DNA of 64,000 nt, taken from the NCBI RefSeq assembly GCF_002975435.1, contig NZ_PCPT01000006.1, forward strand, positions 62,001 to 126,000. Direction: 5' to 3'. The DNA comes from Arthrobacter sp. MYb227 (lineage in GTDB: Bacteria > Actinomycetota > Actinomycetes > Actinomycetales > Micrococcaceae). Made by a program: the position numbers and the translations under genes. Positions 36,720-46,784 of this stretch are shown here, one piece after another. Below the pieces are notes generated by a model. The model had not been told where the DNA came from. It saw only the letters and a list, made by a program, of their open reading frames with translations, and made no database searches. Each line of letters starts with the position of its first letter. Position 1 is the first letter of the stretch.

Positions 36720-36803
36720 AGAAGAAGACATCAAGATTGTAGGAAGCGGATCTAAACGCGTCAATCAAGGGGGAGCGGTTGGATAGGTGGCACGATTGAA
36801 TCA

Positions 36804-38132
36804 ATGAGTGAGAAGAAAAAACAGCCGCAGGCCGCAGCGGCTTTGAACGCGGCTCGTCAACGTCTGACACACGGCTGGCCAATGCCCTTGGTGCTTCAGG
36901 GTGCCTTTGAATTTCTTCAGGCGGCTCTCTTCTCGGCTTTTCTCGTGGTCATTCCTTGGTTTGCCGTCTGGTTTAGCGGGGGGTTTGCCGAGCGAACCAT
37001 TGAATCGGTGCTGAGGATGGGCGGTCAACTATGGTTATTGATCCATGGTGTGCCGCTACAGCTATTGCAGGTTGGAACCGGTACTGACCCAACAAATCTC
37101 ACCGGTGTGCTCAATATTGTGCCCTTGGGACTAACCCTCATTCCATTCTTCTTGTGCTGGCGTGCCGGACGCCGAATTGCCCGAGCCTCCTATACCGACC
37201 AACTGTGGCAAGGTATTTTAGGTGCGTTAGGCGTTTATCTGCTGTGTGGGTTATTCACAGCGTTCTTGGTAAACAACGACGAAGTCAAAATTTCGTTGCT
37301 TGCTGCAGCCTTGATTCCCATGATTTCTGCTGGTGCAGGCGTTATTATCGGTGCCCGCAGAGAAGCAGGTTCATGGGGGCGGCTGATTGGTTTTGATGCA
37401 GCAGCATGGATCGCAAAAACGTCTCAGCACTCACGTTGGGCCGGTTCCTACCTTTGGGCAGTGCTTTGCGGAGGAACACTTGCCTACGTGATGATCTTTG
37501 GTCTTGCCTCACTGGTGCTCTCAATCAACTTGGGTATTCATTGGGTCGATATTTCCAACGTTTACCAACAGCTTCGCCCAGGACCCATCGGTTCGGCCGT
37601 TTTGACCATGGGGCAACTGGGGCTCATGCCAAACCTTGTGCTGTGGACATTGTCCTGGATGAGCGGTGGCGGATTCACGTTGGGTATAGGAAGTACCATT
37701 TCCACACTAGAAACCACTGTGGGCCCACTACCTGCAATCCCGATTTTTGCGGCACTACCCGCAGGCGATCTGAACTATGCGTGGGCGTTCATGCTACTTC
37801 CGGTGCTTGCCGGATTTATGGCGGGTTGGTACTTCTTACGGGTTGGAGAAAATCACTTTGATGACTGGATCTCCCTCAAGATCCGCATCCGTTGGGTCTC
37901 TCTGGGGCTTTCAACGGTGGTGCTGGGTATCGCCATTGGCGCCACGGCTGGAATTCTTTCCTTGGCAGGAAGCTGGATTGCCGGTGGCTCGTTAGGTATT
38001 GGCCGATTTACCGAAGTCGGACCCAATATTTTGCTGACCGCCTTATTGCTTGCGGCTCAGGTGGCAGTCGGTACCGCAGTCGGATACCTAGCTTCTCCAC
38101 TGTTGGAACACGACCCCGTACTCGAAGGCTAA
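36804..38132 (+). CDS. PerM/DUF6350-type membrane protein
   Basis: The 442-residue protein has about ten helices and an Ala/Gln-rich charged N-terminus, as in the DUF6350 family that includes mycobacterial PerM, a cell-envelope/division-linked protein. In related actinobacteria this gene often precedes purN; here purN lies 6.8 kb further on. The call rests on helix layout and context, so the family name is likely rather than sure. Confidence 0.75.
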   Translation: MSEKKKQPQAAAALNAARQRLTHGWPMPLVLQGAFEFLQAALFSAFLVVIPWFAVWFSGGFAERTIESVLRMGGQLWLLIHGVPLQLLQVGTGTDPTNLTGVLNIVPLGLTLIPFFLCWRAGRRIARASYTDQLWQGILGALGVYLLCGLFTAFLVNNDEVKISLLAAALIPMISAGAGVIIGARREAGSWGRLIGFDAAAWIAKTSQHSRWAGSYLWAVLCGGTLAYVMIFGLASLVLSINLGIHWVDISNVYQQLRPGPIGSAVLTMGQLGLMPNLVLWTLSWMSGGGFTLGIGSTISTLETTVGPLPAIPIFAALPAGDLNYAWAFMLLPVLAGFMAGWYFLRVGENHFDDWISLKIRIRWVSLGLSTVVLGIAIGATAGILSLAGSWIAGGSLGIGRFTEVGPNILLTALLLAAQVAVGTAVGYLASPLLEHDPVLEG

Positions 38133-38150
38133 AGGCCCGAATCTAGGGTT

Positions 38151-38675
38151 CTAGATACCCAAATCGTAGAGATGATGCACCGCATCATGCCAAGCATATT
38201 GGGCAAGAGTCGCCGAAGTGAAGATGGCACCGTTGGAGCGGTAACCACGGCGTGGAATCTGCGAATCTTCTAGTGCTTCCAATGCGCGGACAAAATCATC
38301 GGCAGAATCGCGCAAATTTTCTGCAACGACATTTGGTGTCATCGCCGCGTACTTATTCTCAATGGCAGCCTCATCCTGATCCCAATTGGCAAACGTTGGA
38401 GAATCCTGAGTGGTGATCAGGGTGAGCCGGTGATTCATCACCGAATACATGTCGCTCACATGCGCACAATATTCCAAAGGGCTCCATACCTGCGGTGCTG
38501 GACGAACCGCAGTATCTTCGCGTTGTAGCGCGGATTCGAAACGTCCGACCGAATCACGGATGAGTCTTGCAATCTGTGTGGGGTTCAATGCACGGACATC
38601 CTGCCCACATTCCTCACACACCGAATCAAGAACTTTCGTCCAATCCTTGGTATCTGGAATTGGTTGTCGGCTCAT
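38151..38675 (-). CDS. DinB-family protein
   Basis: The 174-residue protein has a DinB-type four-helix bundle with the metal-binding histidine triad recognisable in YCAHVSDMY and YAWHDAVHHLYDL. A CEECG pair lies near residue 20. Members are metal-dependent thiol transferases or of unknown role. The start overlaps the end of the upstream membrane gene by 50 bases, in another frame. Confidence 0.8.
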   Translation of the reverse strand: MSRQPIPDTKDWTKVLDSVCEECGQDVRALNPTQIARLIRDSVGRFESALQREDTAVRPAPQVWSPLEYCAHVSDMYSVMNHRLTLITTQDSPTFANWDQDEAAIENKYAAMTPNVVAENLRDSADDFVRALEALEDSQIPRRGYRSNGAIFTSATLAQYAWHDAVHHLYDLGI

Positions 38676-39078
38676 GATGTTCTCCTAAAAACGTTGGCAT
38701 AATTTGATTTTGCAGCGTTGTCTTACACGCTGATTCGCTACGCAAAGTCAGCGCGCCGTTCCGACAATCTTGGTATTCCAGCATGGGACCCAAGAAGAGT
38801 GCCTGACCTGAGAATATAATCGCGAAAAGTCCGCATGAAAATACTGACAGGGGTGCGGCGAGCTTTAGGAACCCGGACCCCGGGGTGCGAAACGCAAGGC
38901 GCATAGTAATCACCCCAAGAACTATCCCAGCGATAGCGATTGGAAGGCCAACAATCCGCCACGGCAAGAGCAAAAACGAGGCAAGATAGGTCGCACCCAT
39001 GCACGCGACTGTCAACCAAACCCAACGAAAGAGTGGGCGCACCGTATCAGTGGTTACCTGGTACGGATCACTGGCCAT
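38626..39078 (-). CDS. hypothetical membrane protein, 150 residues
   Basis: Three to four hydrophobic stretches (WLTVACMGATYLASFLLLPW, VGLPIAIAGIVLGVITMRLAF, LAAPLSVFSCGLFAIIFSGQALFL) followed by a polar tail. No family is recognised. The last 50 bases overlap the start of the DinB-like gene, so the C-terminal part may be chance. Confidence 0.6.
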   Translation of the reverse strand: MASDPYQVTTDTVRPLFRWVWLTVACMGATYLASFLLLPWRIVGLPIAIAGIVLGVITMRLAFRTPGSGFLKLAAPLSVFSCGLFAIIFSGQALFLGPMLEYQDCRNGALTLRSESACKTTLQNQIMPTFLGEHHEPTTNSRYQGLDESS

Positions 39079-39269
39079 AGTCCCAGACTAAACCCGAAAT
39101 AGTGCTTAGCGGGTTAATAAGGCGGTACTTCTGCCCACGCCATAAGATAATGGTTTGTTGTGGTGTCAGTTCAAGACGCCAGTCCGGGCCACGGAAACGT
39201 ACCTGACGAAGATTTTTGCCTGGGTCAATCCCAAAGGTTGGGATTTAGGAAAGTGAAAGAAGAGCTACG

Positions 39270-40796
39270 ATGCAACGTTCTACCACAAGCCGTCGTGTAA
39301 GGGGCGTTGCTGTGCTCCTGCTCAGTGGGCTGCTTGCCCTGACGGGTTGTACTGCAGGCTCCACAGATAAGCCGGGGGCATCCGGTGAAAAAAATAAACT
39401 CACCGTTGCGCTGACCGGCGAACCGGTAAACCTGGATTTCACCACTACCGCTGGCGCAGCAATTCCACAAGCAATGATGTCAAATGTCTATGAGGGACTC
39501 GTCTCCGTGGACCAGACTGGCGCAATCAAACCATTGTTGGCCAAGAACTGGGTGACAAGTGCGGATAACAAGTCTTATACCTTCACACTCGAGCAGAACG
39601 TCAAATTCTCCAATGGAGCAGATTTTGATGCAAGTGATGTGAAATTCTCAATCGATCGAGTCAAATCTTCTGCCTGGCTCAACGGACTCAAAACCAAGAT
39701 GGATGTGGTTGAGAATGTTGAAGTTATTTCTCCCGACACCGTGAAGGTAAACCTCAAGCGACCATCTCAGGCATGGCTCTACTCGATGTCTACTTTAGTT
39801 GGAGCAATGTTTGACCCAAGTGGTGTTGAAGACCTAGCAAACAAGCCCATAGGAACCGGCCCATACGCACTAGAATCCTGGACCCGTGGTGATTCAATCA
39901 AACTTGCAGGCCGAGATGAGTACTGGGGATCAGCTCCCGGAATCAAGAATGTCACGCTCCGCTACTTTGCCGACGCAATTGCCACCACTAACGCACTGAG
40001 CAGTGGCGACGTTGACCTTGTTTACAATATGCAAGCTCCGGAATTGCTTTCTAGTTTTCAATCCAAGCCCGAGTATCAAGTCATTGAGGGCACCAGCAAC
40101 GGTGAAATTATCCTCTCAATGAATAACAAGGTTGCTCCATTCAATGACAAGCGTGTGCGCCAAGCAGTAATGTATGCGATCGACAGGAAGGAAGTGCGCG
40201 ACACAGCCTGGAACGGTTTGGGAACGCTTGTTGGTGGACCGGTACCACCCACGGATCCGTACTATGAAGATCTGAACGATGTTTACCCGCATGATCCGGC
40301 CAAGGCCAAGGCGTTGTTGAAAGAAGCAGGTGCCGAAAACCTCGATATCACCTTCACCGTGCCAACTCGCCCCTACGCGACTGCCGTTGCCGAAGTAGTT
40401 TTCTCACAGCTCAAAGACGTGGGAATTAACGTGAAAATCAAGAGTGCTGAATTCCCAGCAGTCTGGCTTGACGAAGTTTTCAACCGTCATGATTACCAAA
40501 TGTCTGTGGTCTTAGCCGTTGAAGCACGCGATGTGCTGACCATGTTTAACAACCCTGACTATTACATCGGTTACGACAACTCGAAGATCAAGGCCGAAGC
40601 CGCTCTTGCCGATGAATCGGATGAAACGAACTACATTGCCGGGATGAAAAACGTGGTGCGCACCATCGTTGACGATGCGGCAAGCGATACGCTCTTTATT
40701 TTCCCCAATATTTCGGTGGCTAAAGCAGGATTGAGCGGCATCGGGGCTAACTCGGTCACCGAGGCTCTTTCCCTGGCATCCATCGCCTGGTCTTAA
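39270..40796 (+). CDS. ABC substrate-binding lipoprotein, dipeptide/oligopeptide type (SBP_bac_5)
   Basis: The 508-residue protein has a lipoprotein signal with lipobox LTGC near residue 26. The SBP_bac_5 fold is shown by KPLLAKNWVTSADNKSYTFTL, VKFSNGADFDASDVKFS and KVAPFNDKRVRQAVMYAIDR. It begins a four-gene operon for a peptide, opine or nickel-like importer. The substrate cannot be told. AAGAAGAG precedes the ATG. Confidence 0.92.
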   Translation: MQRSTTSRRVRGVAVLLLSGLLALTGCTAGSTDKPGASGEKNKLTVALTGEPVNLDFTTTAGAAIPQAMMSNVYEGLVSVDQTGAIKPLLAKNWVTSADNKSYTFTLEQNVKFSNGADFDASDVKFSIDRVKSSAWLNGLKTKMDVVENVEVISPDTVKVNLKRPSQAWLYSMSTLVGAMFDPSGVEDLANKPIGTGPYALESWTRGDSIKLAGRDEYWGSAPGIKNVTLRYFADAIATTNALSSGDVDLVYNMQAPELLSSFQSKPEYQVIEGTSNGEIILSMNNKVAPFNDKRVRQAVMYAIDRKEVRDTAWNGLGTLVGGPVPPTDPYYEDLNDVYPHDPAKAKALLKEAGAENLDITFTVPTRPYATAVAEVVFSQLKDVGINVKIKSAEFPAVWLDEVFNRHDYQMSVVLAVEARDVLTMFNNPDYYIGYDNSKIKAEAALADESDETNYIAGMKNVVRTIVDDAASDTLFIFPNISVAKAGLSGIGANSVTEALSLASIAWS

Positions 40797-40834
40797 GAAA
40801 TGGGCCCGGCCAAAACCATTGGTAGGAAACCTCG

Positions 40835-41782
40835 GTGCTAGTTCGCATTGCTAAAAACCTTGCACGATTCATCGTGACTTTTTTGGTAGCAACCCTCGCA
40901 GTTTTTTCTCTGATGCGGGTCTTACCCGGAGATCCGGCGGTCATTGCCGCCGGAGAAAATGCAACCCCCGAAATCATTGCCCAATTGGCCAAGGAATTCG
41001 GCACCGATAGATCCCTTCCCGTGCAATATTGGGAATGGTTTTCCGGGATACTACGCGGAAATTTTGGGGTTTCCTATGTGACTCGTACCGATATCTCACC
41101 TCTGGTGCTCGATAAGGTTCAGGTTTCATTGATCTTAGTGGTGTTGGCGATGCTCTTAGCACTGGTTATTGCCATCCCCTTGGGAACCTTGGCCGCGGTA
41201 CGACACCGGAAACTCAGTGGTGCGCTGATTTCTGGGATAAGCCAATTGGGTATTGCGGTGCCAGGATTCTTATTGGGCATCATGCTTGTCACGCTGGTTT
41301 CTTTGCGTTTGGGGTGGCTCCCCGCCAACGGATGGACCTCCCCGGGCGATGAATTTGGTGACTTTTTACGCCGCGTGATCCTTCCAGTCACCGCGCTGGC
41401 CGGGGTTCAATCGGCAATTCTTATGAGGTATGTGCGTTCGGCTGTACTTGATGTGATGCATGAGGATTACCTGCGCACCGCTAGGGCTAAGGGTCTTTCT
41501 CCCATGAAAGCCTTGCTTAAACATGGACTGCGCAACGCTGCAATTCCGGTATTGACAGTCACCAGTGTGCAATTTGCTGCATTGATTATTGGTGCCGTGG
41601 TGATTGAACGGGTGTTTGTGATTCCGGGACTTGGTTCGATGTTGCTCACGGCCGTGGGAAACCGCGACCTGTTGACAGTACAGTCGGTGGTGATGGTGTT
41701 GGTGGCCATTACGTTGCTGATCAATTTGATGGTTGATGTGCTCTATACAATCCTTGACCCGCGTATACGTGCAGCAGAGTAG
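40835..41782 (+). CDS. ABC permease, DppB/OppB type
   Basis: The 315-residue permease has six helices and the DppB layout, with the N-terminal VLPGDPAVIAAGE motif and the later RTARAKGLSPMKALLKHGLRNA cytoplasmic loop. GTG 40835 follows GGTAGGAAAC. It belongs to the peptide-type operon and is followed at 17 bases by the second permease. Confidence 0.9.
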   Translation: MLVRIAKNLARFIVTFLVATLAVFSLMRVLPGDPAVIAAGENATPEIIAQLAKEFGTDRSLPVQYWEWFSGILRGNFGVSYVTRTDISPLVLDKVQVSLILVVLAMLLALVIAIPLGTLAAVRHRKLSGALISGISQLGIAVPGFLLGIMLVTLVSLRLGWLPANGWTSPGDEFGDFLRRVILPVTALAGVQSAILMRYVRSAVLDVMHEDYLRTARAKGLSPMKALLKHGLRNAAIPVLTVTSVQFAALIIGAVVIERVFVIPGLGSMLLTAVGNRDLLTVQSVVMVLVAITLLINLMVDVLYTILDPRIRAAE

Positions 41783-41799
41783 AGAAAGCCGCGAGATAG

Positions 41800-42675
41800 A
41801 TGAGTAAGAGACCAACCGAGCAACAAAAGCCAGTCGTTCCCACGCGCCGGGCTCGACACGATATGAACTTTAATCTCTTGGCGGGAAGCATTCTTGTGGG
41901 TTTGGTTCTGCTCACGGCCCTGATTTCGTTTGTGTGGACGCCGTTTGATCCCGTGCAGATTAATTCATCGGTCAAGCTTCAAGGACCTAGCCTCGAACAC
42001 TTATTAGGTACCGATAATTTGGGCAGGGATCTGCTCTCACGCATCCTTGTGGGTGCACGCATCACCCTGCTGGTCGGTATTGTCTCGGTGGGGATCGCGG
42101 TGCTGATTGGAACACCGCTTGGCATCTGGGCCGGCATGAAGCGCGGTGCCGTAGAAGAAATCACCATGCGTGGTGCAGATATTCTCCTAGCCTTCCCAGC
42201 ACTGCTGCTGGCAATCATGTTTGCAGCAATTTACGGTGCCTCAACCATCAGCGCCATGGCAGCCATTGGGTTAGCCTCGGTTCCAGGTTTTGCGCGCGTT
42301 GCACGTGCCGGAACCCTGCAGGTGATGAACAGTGAATATGTATTGGCAGCCCGGGCTGCCTCACAAAAACCCTTGCGCATTGCCCGCCGACATGTCTTGC
42401 CCAATCTTGCCGGAATCCTGATTATTCAATGCTCGGTCACCTTTGCTCTGGCCGTGTTGGCCGAGGCCGCGCTGTCGTTCCTTGGTTTAGGCACACCTCC
42501 TCCGGTTCCCTCGTGGGGACGGATGCTCCAAGAATCCCAACAATATTGGGGAACTTTCCCGCTCATGGCGATCTGGCCAGGAGTTGCAATTGCCGTGGCG
42601 GTCATGGGGTTCAACCTGCTGGGTGATGGACTACGCGACAAATTTGATCCAAAGGTTGGCAGGGATAGAGCATGA
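41800..42675 (+). CDS. ABC permease, DppC/OppC type
   Basis: The 291-residue permease has a polar N-terminus, six helices, the segment LLGTDNLGRDLLSRILVGARI typical of DppC, and LAARAASQKPLRIARRHVLPN as its ATPase-contact loop. The stop overlaps the start of the ATPase gene by 4 bases. Confidence 0.9.
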   Translation: MSKRPTEQQKPVVPTRRARHDMNFNLLAGSILVGLVLLTALISFVWTPFDPVQINSSVKLQGPSLEHLLGTDNLGRDLLSRILVGARITLLVGIVSVGIAVLIGTPLGIWAGMKRGAVEEITMRGADILLAFPALLLAIMFAAIYGASTISAMAAIGLASVPGFARVARAGTLQVMNSEYVLAARAASQKPLRIARRHVLPNLAGILIIQCSVTFALAVLAEAALSFLGLGTPPPVPSWGRMLQESQQYWGTFPLMAIWPGVAIAVAVMGFNLLGDGLRDKFDPKVGRDRA

Positions 42676-44417
42676 GTGAAACTTTGCTTGAGGTAAGAAA
42701 CCTCAGCATTAGTGCGGGTTCCAAGGCCTTGGTACAGAACATCGAGTTTTCCATGCAGCGAGGGGAACGCATTGGCCTGATTGGTGAGTCGGGCTCCGGA
42801 AAGTCGCTAACCGCAACCTCACTACTTGGCTTGCTTCCCGAGGAACTCGAGGTAAACGGGGATGCGCGGTTACGTGGGTTTGACCAAAACCTGCTGCGCG
42901 CTCCGGATAAACTCATGCGCGCGCTGCGCGGGGATGAAATTTCCATGGTGTTCCAAGAGCCCTTGACCGCGCTAAATCCGTTGATGCGGGTTGGAGCGCA
43001 GGTTGCCGAGGTGATGCTACAGCACGGAAAAATCTCTCATCGCTTAGCCGCCACCAAACGTTCAATTGAATTATTGGCATCGGTGAAAATCCCGGATCCG
43101 GAACTTGCCGCACGTGCCTACCCCCACCAGCTGTCTGGCGGTCAGCGTCAGCGCGTGATGATTGCAATGGCACTGGCTAACAATCCACAACTGCTTCTCT
43201 GCGACGAACCGACCACAGCGTTGGATGTGACGGTGCAACGCCAGGTGCTCGAGTTAGTCTCGGAACAAGTGCGTGAACGCGGCACCGGGCTGCTATTCAT
43301 CACCCACGATCTAGCTGTCGTTGCCAATATGTGCTCACGAGTCTTGGTGCTGAATCAAGGAAAGATTGTTGAGCAGGGAGACTTGGACCAGGTTTTTTCG
43401 GCCCCCACGCACCCATATACTCGTGCGCTTCTTGCCGCGAGTGATTTGGAGGCTACCGATGAGCGCGGCCGTCTCTTCACGGTTTCCACCGCCGGGGCCT
43501 ACCGGCCACCGGTCGTCGGTGAGGCAGCAGAAAATGCTGTTGCCTCCGCCGGGGGTGACGAAATACCCATGATGGGAGCCGCCGCCACGCCAGCTCAGAT
43601 CCCTGCTGGTAAGGCACTTATTGAGGTCTCCGAGGTCAGCCGGATCTATCATCGTGCACGTACCACCTTGTGGGGACCGCGCCCGGAGGTGCCCGCTCTT
43701 GACGGTATCTCTTTCACGGTTCGATCCGGTGAACGACTAGGAATTGTTGGCGAATCCGGTTCAGGTAAGTCAACGCTTCTCCGCATCTTGGCGGGGCTTG
43801 ATCAACCTAGCAAGGGGTCGGTACTGGTTGCTGGAACTGAGGTTGCAGGTGCCAAGGAACGTGACCTTGTGGATCTACGCAAAGAACTTCAGATCGTGTT
43901 CCAAGATCCGATGGGTTCGTTGGATCCACGGATGCGGGTACGCGATATTGTTGCCGAGCCGTTATTAATCCCGGGTGTAAACCTGAATGCGACCGAGCGC
44001 TCTGCAACGGTTTCTCGCATGCTCGAATCTGTGGGATTGGAGTCAGACTCGGCAGCTCGTTACCCACATCAGTTCTCCGGTGGTCAACGGCAACGCATTT
44101 CTATTGCGCGAGCCTTGGTGAATCGACCACGGATCTTGGTCGCCGATGAGCCGGTTTCTGCCCTTGACGTTTCGGTACGTGCCCAGGTCTTGAATCTCTT
44201 GGCAGATTTAGTTGAAGAGAATGAATTGACCTTGCTTTTTGTCTCTCACGATCTAGCAGTGGTCCGTCACCTGTGCGACAAGGTGATTGTCATGAAAGAT
44301 GGGAAAATTGTTGAGGCAGGCAACACCAAACAGATCTACACGAACCCCGCTCATCCGTACACCGCTGAATTGGTGGCAAGCTCACTGAACCTACGCGAAG
44401 AACTAGCCCGGGTGTAA
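42672..44417 (+). CDS. fused dipeptide-type ABC ATPase (DppD-DppF)
   Basis: The 581-residue protein carries two complete ATPase domains. The first has Walker A GESGSGKS near residue 37 and LSGGQRQRVMIAMALANNPQLL; the second has Walker A GESGSGKS near residue 360 and FSGGQRQRISIARALVNRPRIL, both with DEP..ALD Walker B motifs. Fusion into one chain is common in actinobacterial peptide importers. The next gene begins 7 bases after its stop but is frameshifted. Confidence 0.93.
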   Translation: MSETLLEVRNLSISAGSKALVQNIEFSMQRGERIGLIGESGSGKSLTATSLLGLLPEELEVNGDARLRGFDQNLLRAPDKLMRALRGDEISMVFQEPLTALNPLMRVGAQVAEVMLQHGKISHRLAATKRSIELLASVKIPDPELAARAYPHQLSGGQRQRVMIAMALANNPQLLLCDEPTTALDVTVQRQVLELVSEQVRERGTGLLFITHDLAVVANMCSRVLVLNQGKIVEQGDLDQVFSAPTHPYTRALLAASDLEATDERGRLFTVSTAGAYRPPVVGEAAENAVASAGGDEIPMMGAAATPAQIPAGKALIEVSEVSRIYHRARTTLWGPRPEVPALDGISFTVRSGERLGIVGESGSGKSTLLRILAGLDQPSKGSVLVAGTEVAGAKERDLVDLRKELQIVFQDPMGSLDPRMRVRDIVAEPLLIPGVNLNATERSATVSRMLESVGLESDSAARYPHQFSGGQRQRISIARALVNRPRILVADEPVSALDVSVRAQVLNLLADLVEENELTLLFVSHDLAVVRHLCDKVIVMKDGKIVEAGNTKQIYTNPAHPYTAELVASSLNLREELARV

Positions 44418-44424
44418 AGAACGG

Positions 44425-44821
44425 ATGCAACATACAAAACAGCCTCCATGGGGCCTGATGATCGTTAGCGCGCTATTCCTCTGCGGCGGTGGCGTCATGC
44501 TTGTGCTTTCGGAAGGCAAAGATCTCTTCTTAGCCCTTGGCAACGCACTTTTCGGTCTGGTTCTAGTAACCGTCGGATATTTACAATTGCGCTCTGGGAA
44601 ACGGGATGCGGGGCAAGGTCTTCCCGTGGTTCCGGTTATCCATAGTGAGTTTGCTCTTTGGTATAACTTGTTTGCTGTTGAGCGTTTTTGCTTTCATGGC
44701 AGACCCCAGTGAACTTTCATCACGTTATCCTCGCTGGGTGGGGATGCTGGTAGGACCCATTGGAACTATTTTCTTTACCAGCGCCGGTGTTTATGAGCTA
44801 CGCAAAAGCCGCAAATTTTAG
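44425..44821 (+). pseudogene. small membrane protein with a frameshift
   Basis: The frame starting at 44425 encodes two helices (WGLMIVSALFLCGGGVMLVLS, LFLALGNALFGLVLVTVGYLQL) and then runs into unrelated sequence. The next frame, from about 44606, encodes two more helices (LSIVSLLFGITCLLLSVFAF, WVGMLVGPIGTIFFTSAGVYELRK). Joining them near the GGGG run at 44610-44613 gives one four-helix protein, so one extra base in that run explains the break. It may be a true mutation or a sequencing error. Confidence 0.65.
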
Positions 44822-44908
44822 GATGATTCGTGGTGATAGGCCAAAGCGTTGTCTGGGGCGTAGGAGTTGAAGTAAGTTCCCCCCGAACGAACAACTAAAC
44901 TTGTAGCC

Positions 44909-45475
44909 ATGCGCATCGTAGTTCTTGTTTCCGGTACCGGGTCAAACCTTCAGTCAGTCATCGACGCCGTCGCCGACGGCTCACTTCCAAACGTGGAAAT
45001 CGCTGCTGTTGGTGCAGATAAACACGATACCTACGGGGTTGAGCGTTCGGCCGCCGCCGGCATTGAAACCTTTGTGGTGAACTTCAAGGACTACGCCGAG
45101 CGTTCCGAATGGAACCACGAACTGACCGAAAAATGCCTGTCCTACGAGCCCGACTATGTGGTGTCCTCGGGCTTCATGCGCATCGTTGGAGAAGAATTCA
45201 TCAACGCTTTTGATGGAACTTACATCAATACCCACCCGGCATTGTTGCCTTCCTTCCCCGGTGCCCACGGCGTCCGCGACGCCATGGCCTATGGCGTCAA
45301 GGTCACCGGCTGCACGGTGCACATCGCCGATGCCGGAGTGGACACCGGTCCAATCCTGCGCCAGGAAGCTGTGGTGATCGAGGATCACGACACCGAAGAA
45401 ACGCTTCACGAGCGCATTAAGCTAGTCGAGCGTCGCCTGCTCATTGCCACGCTTGCAGATTTGGCAGCAAAATAG
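44909..45475 (+). CDS. purN: phosphoribosylglycinamide formyltransferase
   Basis: The 188-residue enzyme formylates glycinamide ribonucleotide in purine synthesis. It shows the N-terminal VSGTGSNLQ loop, the catalytic NTHPALLPSFPGAHG block with its Asn-His pair, and the catalytic Asp in ADAGVDTGPI. The mRNA appears leaderless (TAAACT -10 box about 8 bases upstream, no ribosome site). A strong terminator follows. purH lies 12.3 kb downstream. Confidence 0.95.
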   Translation: MRIVVLVSGTGSNLQSVIDAVADGSLPNVEIAAVGADKHDTYGVERSAAAGIETFVVNFKDYAERSEWNHELTEKCLSYEPDYVVSSGFMRIVGEEFINAFDGTYINTHPALLPSFPGAHGVRDAMAYGVKVTGCTVHIADAGVDTGPILRQEAVVIEDHDTEETLHERIKLVERRLLIATLADLAAK

Positions 45476-45500
45476 CGCGCTGATAGCTCAAAAACCTACC

Positions 45501-45543
45501 AAGCAGTGATGGCAGTCGAGTATCTCATCTGCCATCACTGCTT
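45501..45543 (+). terminator. terminator after purN
   Basis: A perfect 15-base-pair stem (AAGCAGTGATGGCAG with CTGCCATCACTGCTT) is followed by ATTTTTAT, a clear Rho-independent terminator 25 bases after the purN stop. Confidence 0.9.
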
Positions 45544-45623
45544 ATTTTTATGCTTGAAAATGAGCCAGTAGAGGATCCCGTGGGGTGGTCCCCATACTTG
45601 TTAGCGGCCCTAGGAATAAGTGG

Positions 45624-46784
45624 CTAGGAAAAGATGACGAGGCCGTACACGGCAAAGAGCACTAGATGCGTTGCGCCGTGCATGGCGGTTACCTTTTTTG
45701 CCGAGAATGTGGCGACCGAGAGTAATAGCGTTACGCCAAGTAGGAGCAAATTGGCCCGTGATTCGGCCAAAATAATGGGTTGGTTGGTGAGCATCCCAAT
45801 GAGTAGAACCGCCGGAATGGTAAGTCCCACGGTGGAAACTGCTGCACCATGGCAGAGATTTGTGACCCGCTGCCCTTCCCCGCCCAATGCTGCACGTACC
45901 GTTGTGATCGATTCCGGTAGGAAAACAATCATGGCGATCAGCACTCCGGAAAGTGCTACGGGGGCACCCAAACGGCTCAGACCGTCATCGAGTAGGGCCG
46001 CCATATTGTGCGAGAGCAAGACAATGGGCAGCACCGTGACAACGAGCAATCCCAGACGAAGCAAGACCTCGGTCCGATGCTCACGCAGAATTTCGTCAAT
46101 GGGCTGACGCTCGGTAGTTATTTCGCTGTTGGGACCGGTTTCTGAATTCAGTAAGAAACGCGGATCTACCTCACGGAAAACCACGGCCTGCTTACCCATT
46201 TGCTGGGCCAGGAAGAAAGCATACACACTCAAGGTCAGCACGATAATCGGAACCGCCTGACCCACCGTGTAAGACCCATTGACACCGATGAGAGCCGGTA
46301 ACGCGAACGCCAAGGAAGCTAAGACGATAATCATGGCCATGTAGGAAGAAGTGCCGGTGCGATTATGCGCTAGGTAGCCGTGTTTGAGACCGCCCACAAG
46401 CAGGGCTAGCCCAACGACAGCGTTGAGAATGATCATCGAGACGGCCATGACGGAGTCGCGGGCGATCGTTGCATGTTCTCCGGGCCCCAACAAGATCGCC
46501 GAAATCAACACCACTTCAATCAAAACGATCGAGAGCGTCAGGACCAATGATCCATAGGGGTCACCCAGACGCCGTGCAAGATGCTCGGCCTCATGCACCA
46601 CGCCAAAAGAACATACCAAGATCACTGCAATGATCAGCCCGAGGAATGTGATCAACAAGAAACCCGGAATCGGAGGTTCAAGGAGTGGGGCCGCAATGGC
46701 CAAACCTAGAACCGCGCCCCAACCGATTAGTAGGCGTGCGATGGCAGCCCGAGAGAAGATGAGATTTTTAGTGCTGGAAACCAT
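45624..46784 (-). CDS. chaA: Ca2+/H+ antiporter (ChaA-like)
   Basis: The 386-residue protein has eleven or so helices in two repeats, with VVHEAEHLARRLGDPYGSLVLTLSIVLIEV in the first and FLPESITTVRAALGGEGQRVTNLCHG in the second, the charged helix motifs of the CaCA cation exchanger superfamily. ChaA-type members exchange Ca2+ or Na+ for protons. It is convergent with purN and divergent from the monooxygenase. Confidence 0.88.
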   Translation of the reverse strand: MVSSTKNLIFSRAAIARLLIGWGAVLGLAIAAPLLEPPIPGFLLITFLGLIIAVILVCSFGVVHEAEHLARRLGDPYGSLVLTLSIVLIEVVLISAILLGPGEHATIARDSVMAVSMIILNAVVGLALLVGGLKHGYLAHNRTGTSSYMAMIIVLASLAFALPALIGVNGSYTVGQAVPIIVLTLSVYAFFLAQQMGKQAVVFREVDPRFLLNSETGPNSEITTERQPIDEILREHRTEVLLRLGLLVVTVLPIVLLSHNMAALLDDGLSRLGAPVALSGVLIAMIVFLPESITTVRAALGGEGQRVTNLCHGAAVSTVGLTIPAVLLIGMLTNQPIILAESRANLLLLGVTLLLSVATFSAKKVTAMHGATHLVLFAVYGLVIFS

